Source of the DNA: Druceiella hillmani
Lineage: Eukaryota > Arthropoda > Insecta > Lepidoptera > Hepialidae
Assembly: GCA_039881145.1 (NCBI GenBank)
Contig: JAYKKI010000006.1
Span: 7,386,501-7,450,500 of the forward strand
Length of the DNA: 64,000 nucleotides
Reading direction: 5' to 3'
Every line of letters begins with the position of its first letter. Within the stretch, counting starts at the first letter, position 1. The notes below the pieces were generated by a model that made no database searches, was not told where the DNA came from, and saw only the letters and a list, made by a program, of their open reading frames with translations. A program made the translations under genes and the position numbers. Positions 23,580 to 37,116 of the stretch are shown here, in pieces.

Positions 23580-25351
23580 CCACCTAACGTGTATTTTAAT
23601 AACACATCCACCTAACGTCGGTCATGGTGACGGGTTGCATATAAGTACTATTATGAAGGTTAAAAAATCATAAATTGGCCAAAATGTAAACTACATCATT
23701 TTCTTCAGTTGTTTTTATTTTAAATTGTTTCAATAAACTCTTCAAATTAACACTTCTTACTTCTTATTACTATTAATAAAAGTTGACTTACAAATATTTT
23801 AACAAATTATAGGTTTTCTAATTAAGGTGAGATCTAAGCAATAACAATTAATGAGACTACTTATTTTTAATTATTTTTAGTAAATTAAATATATAACCTC
23901 TTATATATAACTATCATTGGCACAATTAAATCACAATCATTACAAAATTACAGCCCCCTAACATTCACAATTACTCACGGCAGCCAACACACATTTTTTG
24001 AGAACATCGAAAACAAATTGGATTTTTGCACTGAAAACACAAATGAAATGTTTTACGCTTTTTTTGGGTCACACGTTGAGCAAGTTTGACGTATTTCTAA
24101 TTTGTCAGAGCTGTCTGCCGAAGATGTTCTGTGTTCTTCTTCTATTTTGAGAACCCGGCGAATAGCGCTCTAAAATTCCCTTTGCAATCCAAACTGATTC
24201 GCTCGACGTCTTAAATGGGGTTTGATAAGATCTTCAGCCAGTCGTTTCATGAAATTCAGTCTGGGCACTTTTCTCTGAGATTGGTTCATGCTGCTGATGA
24301 TGTATGTATGTATCAGCTTATCAAACAGCTGAAATATAGGTGCAGCTTTATCAGTGCTACGGCGTTCATCTCTGGTGCTCGCATCAGCAAAACAATTCTC
24401 GCATCAGCAAAAAAACAAAATTCAGCAATGTTTCGAACCTGTCCTTGCTCATTATACAACGATAAATCTCTCTTCCTGTGCCATCTGTGCTGTACCAACA
24501 TGTTTAATGTGTGTGGTTCTCTTTGAAAATTGCGGTATAGTACAACATACCGATAAAAGCCTTTAGCTCCATTACGTCGAGGTCTTGAACACATGTCTGG
24601 TTTTGATAGTTAGGTCTTATATTTCTAATTTTTTCGTTAGTATGCTTTACGATTTCTTCTAACATATCAGCAGTAAAAAATAACTGCCATAAATCGGGTG
24701 GTGTTGTATTTCTGTTCAAAACATCTCTGAAATTCCTTTTCAATCCTGGAGGTTGTTGAACGATGTTGTGTTGCAAAGTCCTTGATCGCGAAACCGGAGG
24801 TTGAGATGACCAACGGAACCGATTTTTTCCAAAATACTTCCGGTATCTTGCCAATGGAACTTCATCATCGGAAGATGCATCATCAACTGACAGATCATCA
24901 TTATCGCCATCTTCATTTAACTCGTCAACATCAATTTTAGAGTCCGAGTGACACTCACCATCAATGACGTGGTCTAATGATATATCTTCTACTTCACTGC
25001 AGTCTTCATTTGGTAATTCCGGCACGTCCCTTTGATCATCGGAATCTGAGTCATACTCTTCTAACCATTTACTGATATTTCGATCACGTCCAGACATGAT
25101 AAACCTAAAAACAACAAGAAAATGTTAACACTAAAAGTAACGTAACAACCTAACGTCGGTCACCATGACCGCATGTGAAATAAATTTACCTGTATTTTTT
25201 TATTGCACGCACGTGACGCTTGGTCGAGCGTAGGGCGCAAACTGGAAAGGGAGGGGAAAAGTACATAGAGTTACAGGCACGTGGCTCGCGTAATAACGGA
25301 AATATTTGAAAAAATATGTCGTCTGGAGCCACTGTGACCGACGCTAGGTGG
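23580..25351 (-). mobile_element. piggyBac-like DNA transposon, internally deleted, with TIRs and TTAA target
   Basis: The left end CCACCTAACGT (23580-23590) and the reverse complement of the right end (25341-25351, CCACCTAGCGT) match at 10 of 11 bases. The right flank is TTAA (25352-25355) and the left flank TTAG (23576-23579), a one-base decay of the piggyBac TTAA target. Subterminal copies of CCTAACGTCGGTCA occur near 23610 and 25148. The element is 1772 bp, shorter than an autonomous copy, because the transposase is internally deleted. Confidence 0.85.
23971..25097 (-). pseudogene. piggyBac-like transposase, frameshifted and internally deleted
   Basis: The N-terminal 197 codons are open from ATG at 25097: an acidic, Ser/Asp-rich region, then LWQLFFTADMLEEIVKHTN and MELKAFIGMLYYTAI, the start of the transposase domain. 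The reading then shifts frame: about 24505-24440 encodes GTGREIYRCIMSKDRFETLL and about 24395-24330 encodes STRDERRSTDKAAPIFQLFD, both standard piggyBac blocks. A large piece of the catalytic core is missing after that. Near 24265-24200 RKVPRLNFMKRLAEDLIKPH resumes the C-terminal region, ended by an in-frame stop. After another shift, the Cys-rich zinc finger (CFQCKNPICFRCSQKMCVGC) ends at 23971. At least two of the usual catalytic Asp regions are absent, so it cannot be active. Confidence 0.9.
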
Positions 25352-25355
25352 TTAA

Positions 25356-25744
25356 GTGTTAATTTCACCTGTTTTGTACTACTTCTTTATAATCACACAG
25401 AAATTTATAAACGAATTTACTATTAAATCATGATAAATTCCAGACATTTTACAATTATCGTTAAGGAGAATTCATTGAGTTTACGCTAATTATGATTAAA
25501 ATATACAAGTATTCGATAAACGGACTATAACATTGTATTTATCTGTATTTATCATATAAAGATTATGTAATGGTATGGCTAATACAGGCTTCTTTTTCTG
25601 TCATGAATCCTTGCTTTGAATGCTTTTAATCTTTGTGTAAATAAAAATCAGATAAATATACGCTATGGACAATTAAAACGAATCTGTCAATATACCGAAA
25701 ATATTTTAGAAAACTATTCATGGATTTTATTGTCGAGACCCGAG
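25356..25744. other. Short intergenic stretch, nothing recognised
   Basis: AT-rich sequence between the piggyBac element and the TTAGG-type array. No ORF or repeat stood out. Confidence 0.5.
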
Positions 25745-26180
25745 ACTTAGGTTAAGCAATAAAGTTGAATTGGATTAGATCATCGTTAGTGATGTAACGT
25801 TTAGTTGGATTATGTGAGTTACGTCGGAATAAATTGTGTTGAGTAGGTGTAAGTTCCTTTAGATTAGCGTTAGTTAGTTTATGTTGGATGAAGCTAGGTT
25901 AGATCGGGATAGGTGGGCATAGGTTGGATTAGTTTATTTGAGGTTTGCATAGATTAGATTAGGGTATGTTAGGAATACTTATGTTGGATTAGGATAGGGT
26001 CGATTATGGTGGACTAGGGAGGATTATATTGGATTAAGTGCTAGGTTGAGTTAGGTTAAGTTAGGATAGGTTGAGTTACATTAGGTTAGGTTAGGTTAGA
26101 TTAGGTTTAAGTATACTAACTTTGCTAGGGATTCGATAGATTATATTAGGCTAGGTTAGGTTAGGATAGGTTATTTGAAG
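25745..26180 (+). repeat. Degenerate interstitial TTAGG (insect telomere-type) array
   Basis: Dense TTAGG/TTAGA/ATAGG units in one orientation, clearest at 26041-26106 (three perfect TTAGG in a row at 26081-26095) and 26146-26170. Outer parts are strongly mutated (GGATTAG, GGTTGGATTAG). TTAGG is the canonical arthropod telomere repeat. Here it is internal, diverged and flanked by ordinary intergenic DNA on both sides. Confidence 0.85.
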
Positions 26181-28499
26181 TTATTTGAAGAAATCGAAGC
26201 TCGACAGAGTTCAAACGATTATATTGGTAAGTTAGTTTTATTCTCGCATTGACACTTTGAAATTCAAGTAATTTTATATCTCTGGCAAAATAGAAGCACG
26301 TTTGCTATATTTTTACACTTTCATTATTAAAATTTACGTTAGCATTACTCAGGTCATTTCCTAAATGAAATATTTCTGCGTTTTGCATTTGATTCAATAA
26401 TTCTAAATATCTAAATGTTACGCCACCATTTATGTCAAATAATGCGACACGTCCTTCATACAATACTTGTCAAGCATTTCTAACTAACGTCCACATACGA
26501 GTGGCGTCTAAATAGGGGGTCGTTTTCTTTGTGTTATTATTTTAACTGTGTGGATTGTTAAAAGTACTTAATATATTTTTTCGATTAGAGAAATCTAAAT
26601 TGCATTTAATTTGGAAAATGTACAGTCCTATGTAATTTTCTCAATATTTATTTTTATTAAATATTTTTTTTAAAATTGAGTTGAACTGGCAACATCTAAT
26701 TCATGTAGTTTTTAATTTGAGATACCTTTTCGTTATTTGTTAATAAATGCTCAACCGGAATTTAAAAAAAATCTGTTGATTCTAATTAAAATAAATCCTA
26801 ATTCTAATGAAGATATATGCATTAATAGTTCTCCTTCTTATATACCTCTAAATTTCATAAAACGTGAATTTCTACACATTCGGAATTGAATTAATTTTAA
26901 GTGAGTTTCTAATGATTTTTGAGAGGTTTCTAATATATTATTGGCCTTATTTTGGTATTTCCATAAAACACCAGTTATTGACTATATTTATTTTCCATGC
27001 GTAAATATTCTTCCCCTCGCTTTCTTTCGATTACTGTAAATTACCATAACGTATATGGGGGTAGGTCGGTCTTAAGTATAAAGTAACTTACATGAGATAC
27101 CATGAAAACTTGAAAGTGAATTCGACGTATGCACTATACTAATACTTACAACATTATATATGTCATTTAGAATATTTTAGTGTTTCTTTTTTTTTGTCTA
27201 TTCTCAGGAAATCACCTGCGAATTTAATATTATTGCATCAGTATTTATTATTAATGGAAATGTCGAAAAAAATAATTAAAAAATTTATATGTTTTCTTAT
27301 TTTGTACTATTAAATCACGTTTATAAATGCCTTCTTACACTTTAGCGACTTATTGGAATATAACGATGTGCATTATGCATAGCAACAATAAGCAGTTTAA
27401 TCAAATATTAGATATATATGTTTCCATCATTAACATTCCACATTTTAAGAGAAAGTTCATGAAGTTCCGTTATTAAGAAATAAATGAAGCGTGATAATAT
27501 TTTAATTTCACAAAATATATAAAAAAAAATAATATTGAAATAATGATAACAAGAGAGCAATTTATGCAAATGTAATGAGATTTTCCTAATTTTGAATGAA
27601 ATAGGGTTACAATTAAAACGTTTCGATCGATAAGTCAATCCTAATTTTCTAAATGAACAAATACCTTATTTTGTAATAGAAGTAAAACAACAAATTTTTC
27701 GTAACAAATAGAAAAATTTAAGTACGATACTGTAAAATAAACAAGAAAAAAACGCAATTCCCTGTAAAATATTCTGTCAAAAATACTATCACGACATTCC
27801 CATTATGCACATCTTTATTGAATTTGAATGAAAAAAAAAGTGTTCAAGAGAAACCAAAATTCATGAATGGTAAATCATGTCGCTATTGGTTTTATTTTTT
27901 TTCTTGTAATTTTTACATATTTTTACAGAAAAATAATAACAAAGTAGTTATTTTAGCCAAAAAACTAGTCCATTTTAACCCCAAATTTCCGAAACGTTTT
28001 AATTGATACAAATATATGAAATATTTTTATTTAAAATGACGGCTAATCTACACTTTGCAAAGCGTATCAAATGACTCACGTAATTTTGTTTTTCCATTTG
28101 ATAAAATAATTTTAAAAAATCTATTTTTCATTTGTGACACCGTTCCAAATCGGCTATAAAAATAAATAAAAGAAGAGATGCTCTTCGAAATCGTATTTTC
28201 TTTAACCGAGGAATAAAATTTACAATCCATACGTCGTATTTCTTCATAAAATGGCAAGTCAGGAGAAAAAAATAACATTGAAACAGGCTATAAAGGAGAA
28301 AAATGAGAAGAAAATAGAAGTACATATAAACAAAATAAGAGCAATAAAGCATTATATTAAAAAAAAGGACAAGAGTCTTCATGATGGTAGAAAGCAAAAA
28401 CAAATACCAATGAAATGTTTCCAAAGAAATAAAGGAAAATATTAATGGAAGGAAAAGTCTCAAAGTTATTATACGATTTTCCTACCATTAAATTTCAAA
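26181..28499. other. AT-rich intergenic region, no gene recognised
   Basis: Short ORFs at 27408-28463 on both strands are Lys/Asn/Phe/Ile-rich, mutually overlapping and domain-free, as expected from AT-rich DNA. Confidence 0.5.
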
Positions 28500-30370
28500 G
28501 AAAGTGCTGTTTTAAAACTTATTTTCAAATTTAAAAATTGATATGCCCACACGTAAATACAGGTAATAATACACTTGGGATTTACGATTAAAATTCGTAC
28601 TAGGAGATTTACGTTAGCACTTGGTACATACAAATATCTGAAGATATTTCTATAAAACTATTTACAAACGACATTTATTTTCATCACAGCATATCTTTAT
28701 GGCACAATATCTGTTTCACTATCGTAAAACGTATTTTTAAATTTAAAAATCAATATGCAAACACGGATACATAGGTAATAATATACTTGACATGTACTAG
28801 TACAACTCGCATTAGGAGGATTCCGTTAGTACTTAGATACATAAAAAGATCTAAAAATATTTCTATGAAACTATTCAGAAACGATGTTTGTTTTCTTCAC
28901 ATGCACATGTTTATAGCAACATGTTCTTTTCACTGTCGTAAAACGTATTTTCAAATTGATTTGATTACACATAAACACAGCTAATAATACATTTGGCATT
29001 TACGAGTAGAACTCGCATTAGAAGGACTACGTAAGCACTAAGGTACATAAAAAGATATGAAGATATTTTTGTAAAACTTTACAAACGACATTTGTTTTCA
29101 TCACATGCACAGGGTTATAGCATATTGTTTGTTTCGCTGTCGTAAAAACGTATTTTCAAATTTAAAAATTTATATGCTAACACGTAAACATGGGTATTAA
29201 TACATTTGGCATTTACGAGTAGAATACGCATTAAGAGGATTCCATTAGGATTTAAGTGCATACAAAGATCTGAAAATATTTCTATAATTTTTTTCACAAC
29301 CGACATTTGTTTTCATCACAGCTTATGTTTTGAGCATAGTGTCTGTTTCAGTATCGTAAAACGTGTTTTAAAATTTAGAAAGTTACATGCTCACAAGCAA
29401 ACACAGGTAATAACACACTTGGCATATCCAAATGGAACTCCTATTAGCACTTACGTATGTACAAAGATCTGAAGATATTTCAGCAAACCTATTTTCAAAC
29501 GATATTTGTTTTCATTATATACACATGTTCATAACATAATGTCCGTTTCACTATCGTAAAAAGTATGTTCAAATTTACAAATTGATATGATAACACGTAA
29601 ACACAAGTAATAATACACTTGCCATTAACGAGTAGAACTGGTATTAGTAGGATTCCGTTAGCACTTAGGTACAAACAAAGATCTCAAGATATTTCAATAA
29701 AACTATTCACAACCAACATTGTTTTTAACGCAGCTTATATTTATAGCATAGTACATACAAAGATCTGAAGATATTTCCATACAATTATTTGCAAAACACT
29801 ATTGTTTTTATCACAGCATATGTTAATAGCATAGCGTCTGTTTAACTGTCGTAAAACGTATTTTCAATTTTAAAAATTGATGTGATATCACGTAGGAACG
29901 ATAATAATACACATTACGAATATAACTCGCATTAGGAGTATTCCATTAGCATTTAGGTACATACAAAGATCTGGAAATATGTCTATAAAACTTTTTACAA
30001 TCGACATTTGTTTTCATCACAGTTTATATTTATGCCATAATTTCTGCTTCAGTATAATAAAATGTATTTTAAAATTTAAGTTTTTATGATAATTGGCAAA
30101 CACAGGTAATAATACATTTGGAATTTACGAGTAAAACTCGCATTAAGAGGATTTCGATAGCACTTAGGCACATACAAAGACAGGAAGATATTTCTATAAA
30201 AATATTTACAACCGACATTTATTTTACAGCATAGTGCCTGTTTCACTGTCGTAAAAGCTATTTAAAAATTTAAAAATTGATATAACACGTACACACAGGT
30301 AATAATACATTTGGCATTTAGGAGTAGCACTGACATTAGGAGAATACCGTTAGCACTTAGGATTATGACC
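28500..30370 (+). repeat. Satellite-like tandem array, about 9 monomers of ~205-215 bp
   Basis: The phrase TTCAAATTTAAAAATTGATATG (shown here in variants) recurs near 28524, 28734, 28949, 29153, 29366, 29570, 29861, 30067 and 30261. Each copy is followed by 'ACACGTAAACACAGGTAATAATACA', 'CGCATTAGGAGGATTCCGTTAGCACTTAGG', 'ACAAAGATCTGAAGATATTT' and 'CTGTTTCACTGTCGTAAAACG' type segments. Spacing is 194-215 bp, except for one 291-bp unit (29570-29861) that contains an extra ~80-bp internal duplication. Copies are clearly diverged from each other. ORFs at 28787-28984 and 29206-29472 are two registers of the same repeat and not genes. Confidence 0.93.
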
Positions 30371-32839
30371 CATTATAATCCCCTAAAAATTACAAAGCTA
30401 TAATACAAAGGCCTATCCACATAAATATATACCATCAATCAAAATATTTGCACTTATGTCATGAGCTAGTATTCTAATGTAATTTGGTTTTAATAAACCA
30501 AATTTTTCAGAAGGAAATAAGCTTTTCATCGTTATCTTTATTTTGATAATTATATAGACCCTGCAGGTTGATTACTCATTTAATTATTTACATGGAAAAC
30601 CAAATTCCAATGTTGGCGATGCGAGTACTAAAATGGTGAGTATTATTGAAGAATACCATGGAAAATAGGCAAAATGTCTCTATCATATACTTATTTGTGA
30701 CGCATATAACACAGCAATTAAATATAAAATTATCTGAATCGACTCACAATCGAAACACAATCTCACATTAACCGATTTTCACACTCTACGAGTAATTCGA
30801 TCAAATAATTATCTTCATCAGCAGAGTGCGGGCGATGTCTCGCGTGCGGGCGACATATCATCCGTCACGTTGTGTCCTTCGTAGTAAAATGACTTCGTTC
30901 CCTGCTGTTTCCTCTTGTTAGTTAATATTATAGAAACTAAATTAATTTCTTTTCTGACTGGAATGTTTAAAGTAATACGATCACAATAAGATAGTTTTCA
31001 TAAATAATTCTGGAGAAATTCGCTATAAATATACACTCTGCTTACCTTTTCTTGGAAGTATAAACAAGCATTTTTAAATGAGAATTACAAAAATTATCAA
31101 AAATTTCACGGAACGTTTAATGTTATCTTATAAGACATAATGAATAAAAAATATTAAAACCACGTATATTAGAAAAATATGTCTTATTTAATACGCTGTT
31201 TAAATACTTATAAGAATTAAAGTTTTTATTACACGGTTCCTACCCTACCTATCCTAGATTAAAAAGATGAGAAAAACATGCTATCAGTCATAAGCAGCAA
31301 CAAGGATCAATTTTTGTACTATGGCAACATTGATCTAAATATCAAAAACCAAAACCTGGCCAAAGGAACAAAAACCAAATCGAAAATAACGACACCAATT
31401 CGTGTGCGCCATCTATTACAGCTAAACAAAACTATTTCGTTGGTAACATGACTGACTGCATGCGACCGTAGATGTAATGTTGCCGTGGTGTTATCTTATT
31501 TTATTATTTTTTAATTAAATTAAAAAGAAACGGTTTTCAATTTGTACGCATATTGATGTGATAATGCTTAAATATCTTGGAATTTACGTAAAGAAACGAA
31601 AAAAATAATTTGTATATAACAAAAGGCTATTATAACAGTTAGGTAGGCACTATAATATAAAGATATGTCAGGAATGGTTCAGAATTAAAATGGATACATT
31701 ACCTCAACTTCATTCCAATTGCCAATCAGTTTTAATTTAGTCCCTGTATCGGAAAGTTGCATACTTATAGTTGTCGGCATTGGTAGGACGATTATACAAA
31801 AAAACAATTTATACTTCATCAGCAATGAAAAGGTTATGATATAAAAAAATAAAATTTGTCCTAAAGAAATTATAAGGTTATAATACTCTCCATCTACATA
31901 CAGGTACCTATCTCTGGCACGTTTTGGATAATAATTTACCCTGTTCTCGTGTTTTATATTATTTTAGTTTAAAATATTTGTTTATTACATTAATGCAAAA
32001 TTGGAAATGTGCAAAATGTATGTATAGAAAGATCACATTCAAATTATACCTGACCACATAAGAAAACGCGAATTTTCAACACTTCTGTCACAAGAAAATT
32101 TAAAGATTGTACTGAATATTATTAAATTATTTTCAATTTCGTTATACTTTCCTGTTTTATTTACCTTTACCAAAAATTCCCTTTCTAATGGCTCTTACCT
32201 GCTTTAAAATTTAATGACACATTTAACACAATAAATTTAAATTAGTTTAGAGAGAAACGGGGTCTATGTGGGGTTACTTGCAAATATTTCAAACTAGCTG
32301 TGCCTATGATTTTGTTCGCGTGAAATTGGGACTGAGGAAAGTTATAAGATTTCTCTTTCTCTCTCTCTCTATCTCTTATATGTTGCTCTTTGACATAAAC
32401 TATTATCATAACAAATTTCATTAAAATCCTTCCAGTGGATTGTGCGTGATTGACGCACGAATTAAGAGACTGACTGACAAAAATTGGAAAAAAAACATTT
32501 TCTAGCTTCTATTATCATTCTATACGCTGAATGAATTACGTTTTTTAAAATATTTTCCATCTACAGAATTCACTCTGTTGCCATAGTATTATATGTATAG
32601 ATAATTATTACTTAGAATTTTGGAAATTTTAAAGAATTTTTAGGAAATTTACCAATTCTGTTTTCAAACGAAAAGCAGTGGTTTCAAAAGTTAGTTATAT
32701 TAAAACTCTTCGGGCACGTGCGCACAGATATACGCACGCAAATTTTCTACTGATAAAATACTGTCCTTTCCTTTAGTCTTCGAAATTATTTTTGCATTAC
32801 TTAATATACTAGAAAATGATATAGTAACGCATAGCAGTT
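30371..32839. other. Intergenic region, no gene recognised
   Basis: Contains a GC-richer spot near 30820-30900 with a short local duplication (GTGCGGGCGATGTCTCGC followed by GTGCGGGCGACAT) and a TCTC run near 32355-32375. No coding potential was recognised. Confidence 0.5.
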
Positions 32840-34558
32840 TTTAATGTCCTGGGCACGGAACTTTGTTGAGCGGCTTCTACTCATACTTGGCTGATTTATT
32901 TTTCGTTATAATGCGTCAACTGCATGTCCGCGTATCGAATAGAGTACATTTCACTTGTATTAATGTCTTTAAGAAACATTTTCGTGTTTTGGTGTACTTG
33001 TCTTACAAGATATAATCGGTTGCTTCAATATATAAACTAAAACATTCTCTCACTGTTAGAAAATGTTTTCATGTTACACATTGGATAATACATTTCTACA
33101 AGGTATATTTAAGATAATAATTAATTGTCGCCTGCTGCTTCGCTGCCATGTATTTTTAAATTTATTGTTTTGCATCTAAAATATACCTAATTTATTATTT
33201 TAGTTTCAATATTAAGTTAAGTCACTATTACAGTGTTGACAATTTCTATTTGTCAGCACTATTACTCTGTTCTTACTACGTGAGTGTTAATAGACGAATC
33301 GCAAGTCTCCATATATTGTGATATCAAAACAAAAACCAGTCTAAATTTTAATCAGAGATCAATGAATGAAAATTATGTTAAAATTTCTCCAATCGCTTTT
33401 ACGTGATATTATATTAGCACTTAAATTGAAAAATAAAACAAAGAAAATCATTAAAGTTGGGTTTTAGCTCTCTTAGTGTATTTACCCTTTCTCTTGAAAC
33501 AAAACTTTTCAAAAACATTCAGCGGCTTGATTCACTTTTTCCCCTAAAGATTTTATGTAAAAATACTTATAACTTTTTCAATTCATTTTGTGCATTATTA
33601 TATGACTAAAGGAGTTGCGATGACGAAGTTAATTATCTTATGGGCTATGAAGGCTCCGAAGTTAACTACATAGAATTCAGAGCAATATAGCCGGTCCTAT
33701 AAGATGGCCAATTGAAATATTTCAGTGTTCTTTCAATACATGTGTCTGTTTGACGTCAGTATATATCATCCGCTGCAAATATTTTTTTTATAAAAAAAAG
33801 AGTTACAAAGAAAGTATTTTCCGAGTTCTCATATTAGTTAAACTGTGGAATTTTCAGAATTGAGAATTATGATTGTTTTCACTTTTTTTCGGTAAGGGTC
33901 TTTGATGCATATGGTATATATACATACCTTAAAAATTATCATTTTATTCGATAGTACCGAAATTATGGTCTTATATTGAATTCTGGTGCCAATTATCAAT
34001 TTGCGATTCATTTCAAAGTGAATTGTGAAAAAGTGTAAAAAATCATAGTCTAATGTGACTTCACTTCAAAATATAAAGATTTGATCACTTATTACGCCTC
34101 CCTACCTATTGGTATACTTTAGAGAGAAATTATATACAATCCAAAGGAATATTAGATCTTGGCTTCTCAACTCATATATATTTAGTGCTCGAGCAATTCA
34201 GCACAATTACAAACGATGCCAAAACAAGTGGCTAAACTAATGACATCTTAATCTTAATTAAGATGTCCTTTTATCTGCATATATCCAATAAAACCAATAG
34301 TTTCGTTTTTTAATTTATATTTCATACGTGAATAATTTTACGGTTATGAAAGATTTCAGTTTTCGAGGATGTCTAAGAAAATAAAATATTAACAAACTTT
34401 TCATTTTAAGTTTCAGAGTGGTTTCTTAAGAAAACATCACCATATTACGCTGAATTATTCTAACTGAAGCTGAGACTCAAATATTCAAAATAAAAATTAA
34501 CCTGATATTTTAAAGATTATTCATATCGTCAGTTCCAAAGATATAATTTTAAACTTGA

Positions 34559-34626
<68 letters not shown>

Positions 34627-34780
34627 TAATAAATTTAGTTAAAATATAATTACACGGAGACGAAATATATTCGATATATTGTTCCGTGTGTGGAGTCTAA
34701 TTGATGCAAAGTAAATTTATCCCGACTTACACCTGTTTTAAATAACATATCAACTTAGGGCTGATATTTATATGACGTGG
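32840..34780 (+). repeat. Diverged direct duplication, copy 1 (partner 43340-45030)
   Basis: Collinear blocks shared with 43340-45030 include CTTCTACTCATACTTGGCTG/GATTTATTTTT (32873), GACAATTTCTATTTGTCAG (33239), TAAGATGGCCAATTGAAATA then TTCAGTGTTCTTTCAATA (33701), AATCATAGTCTAATGTGACT (34043), AAAGGAATATTAGATC (34143) and CCGTGTGTGGAGTC then GATGCAAAG (34684). The spacing is similar in both copies, but sequence between blocks has decayed. Nature (transposon or segmental duplicate) is unknown. Confidence 0.75.
34561..34627. repeat. (TA)n microsatellite
   Basis: About 65 bp of TA within the copy 1 duplication. It is absent from the partner copy, so it expanded or arose after the duplication. 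Confidence 0.95.
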
Positions 34781-37030
34781 GTAGTGCGTATTCCATTAAT
34801 TGATCACCCCACTACCATAATAAATTGCATCGTATTTGCAAACATTGAACACAGTTGATTTAGGAATTTCTCAAACAAACCTTTTTTTTGAACTAAGTAC
34901 GTGTTAACGCACTTTTATACTTGCCATTCAGTCAAATATCTAGCCAATTATTTTGTGTTCAGGTTTTTATGATATTTCAATCTTTATTCGAGTAAAATTG
35001 ATTTCGCTCAACACACCGATCAAACTTGTACGTTTTTCTAAATCTTTGAAAACTTGCATATTTATATAATCTTTGCATACCACGTAACGCACTACAATTA
35101 AGATACAATGTTTTAATATTCACCATTATCGCGATTGATAAGGTTTGGATGAGATCACACACGTTAAATGTGACCATTTGTATAAAGGTCACGCCTCTCT
35201 GACGGTGCGCGCAAACCGCTTTCGTAACACACTCCCGCGTAGGTTGAGGAGAAGTGAGGGTGTTTCTTCCGAAGTTCATATCGGAAAGGCGTATTATGAA
35301 AAAGCTTCTGTTTAAAAATTTGTTTTATGTCATTTCTCTTCAATGTTACTAAAGAAACATGCATAGTTTGTTATTTTACCCTTAATTAATATAAATTACA
35401 GGTTAAATAAATAATAATAAATTGAAGAATAAATGTTAAAAAGAAAATGCTAGTGACAAATTAAAATTAAGTATGTTACGTGAGTAATGTTACAGTAGAA
35501 CGTATAAACAATAAGAAAATAGAATGTGTTAAAAGTCAAAGATTTATTTCTGGAGGGAAAAATACAAATAGAACACTTTTTTCAGACACAAGAAAAAAAA
35601 TTCTGATCATTATGGGAATACCAATTGAAAGAAATCAAATTTATGAATTCTTTGATAAAGTGACTTATTGAAAAAAAATAAAAATTTTACTCCAAATTGA
35701 TTCCCACGCCTTTCGAAAAACTATAACTAAATTGGATTAATAGCTTTTACGTAACGCGTGCACAATCAAATACATGAAGAGACTATCACCGTAATTATTT
35801 TTTATCTACTCAATTATTTTTTGCAAATATTTTCAATGAACAAAGACGTAAAGTTTACAGTTTTATTATATATACATATTTTTAGGCCGCTTTTACTATT
35901 TTATCACAATTTTCAAAACCGGACAAAAACACAAAATGAATCATATTATTGAAATTTGATAGAGTCAAAAGGATTTCAGTCCATAATTTTTCTTTCCTAA
36001 CGTAATATTTCTTTTTAGATTTTTAATAAAAGCTGTTGCATATTTAAAGACCCACATTAATTACATAAATTTCAGATGAACGCTTGGGCAGCCAGCACTT
36101 ATTGTTACTTTTAATTAAAACCTTTGAACTGATATTAATATTAAAATAAAGCATAATTAATGATTAGATTTTCTCTTGCCTCCAATAACGTTTACCGTGG
36201 AAAAATATACCTAAAAAAATAATTGATTTTAGCATTAGCATACTGAGTTTTAGTCATGTAAAATTATTACTTTTAATAATTTAGTCACAAAGCAGAGGAA
36301 AATCTTTTCCTATAAAAATATAAATAAATGGTATAAAAAGAAAATAACAAAAGAGCTAAACACTTTAACGATTGCGGTTTTCCACGCATACATATTCTTA
36401 ACCTAGAGGCGAAGAGATGAAATTTCGTGACCGATTTTAAACTATTTTGGACTTTAACGTAAATACCTGTCAACCTTAAACCAACTTTATATGAATGATA
36501 AAATAAAATAATTTTTTTTTGGAACTAATAAAATTTGATGGCAAAATGAAAACAAAACAAATATAGTTAGATGTCAAACGCTGAAGGATGATAGAGTACG
36601 CTTAACGATTATTTGTTGACAGTGGTTAAGATAGGATATATTGAGAAGTAACAACAAATTTCAAGTAAATTAAAATGAAATATATTCGCAGTAATATTTG
36701 TTAAGTTACATGGAACAATTAAATACATTTTTTATTCACTGAACATTTTTCTACATCAATACACTTAAATATTTCTTCTTATTAAAATGTGTAACACATA
36801 GTACTTTATTATTTCCAGTCTGAAGACTTTGCACGCCCTAACATAGAGCGTCACAAAGGCGTATTTCTTACTATCCACAAGAATACGAACTTACTAAAGT
36901 AAATATATGAACGTGTTTTTATTTTTTTTGTGTATGTCTTGATTCACAAGTTTATTTATAGACGCACACTTTAAGGAAATATTGTGCAAACTATTATTTA
37001 CCTTACCATATTAGTATACCTCATACTCAC

Positions 37031-37116
<86 letters not shown>

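Noticed and set aside
28500..30370. CRISPR-like regular repeats
   Set aside because: Repeat units are ~210 bp, contiguous and diverged, in a eukaryotic genome with no cas genes. This is a satellite.
36073..36140. TTTCAG|ATGAACGCTTGGGC resembling the start of a GR C-terminal exon
   Set aside because: After the Asp-Glu start the translation does not follow the GR C-terminal pattern and no TYxxxxxQF motif appears.
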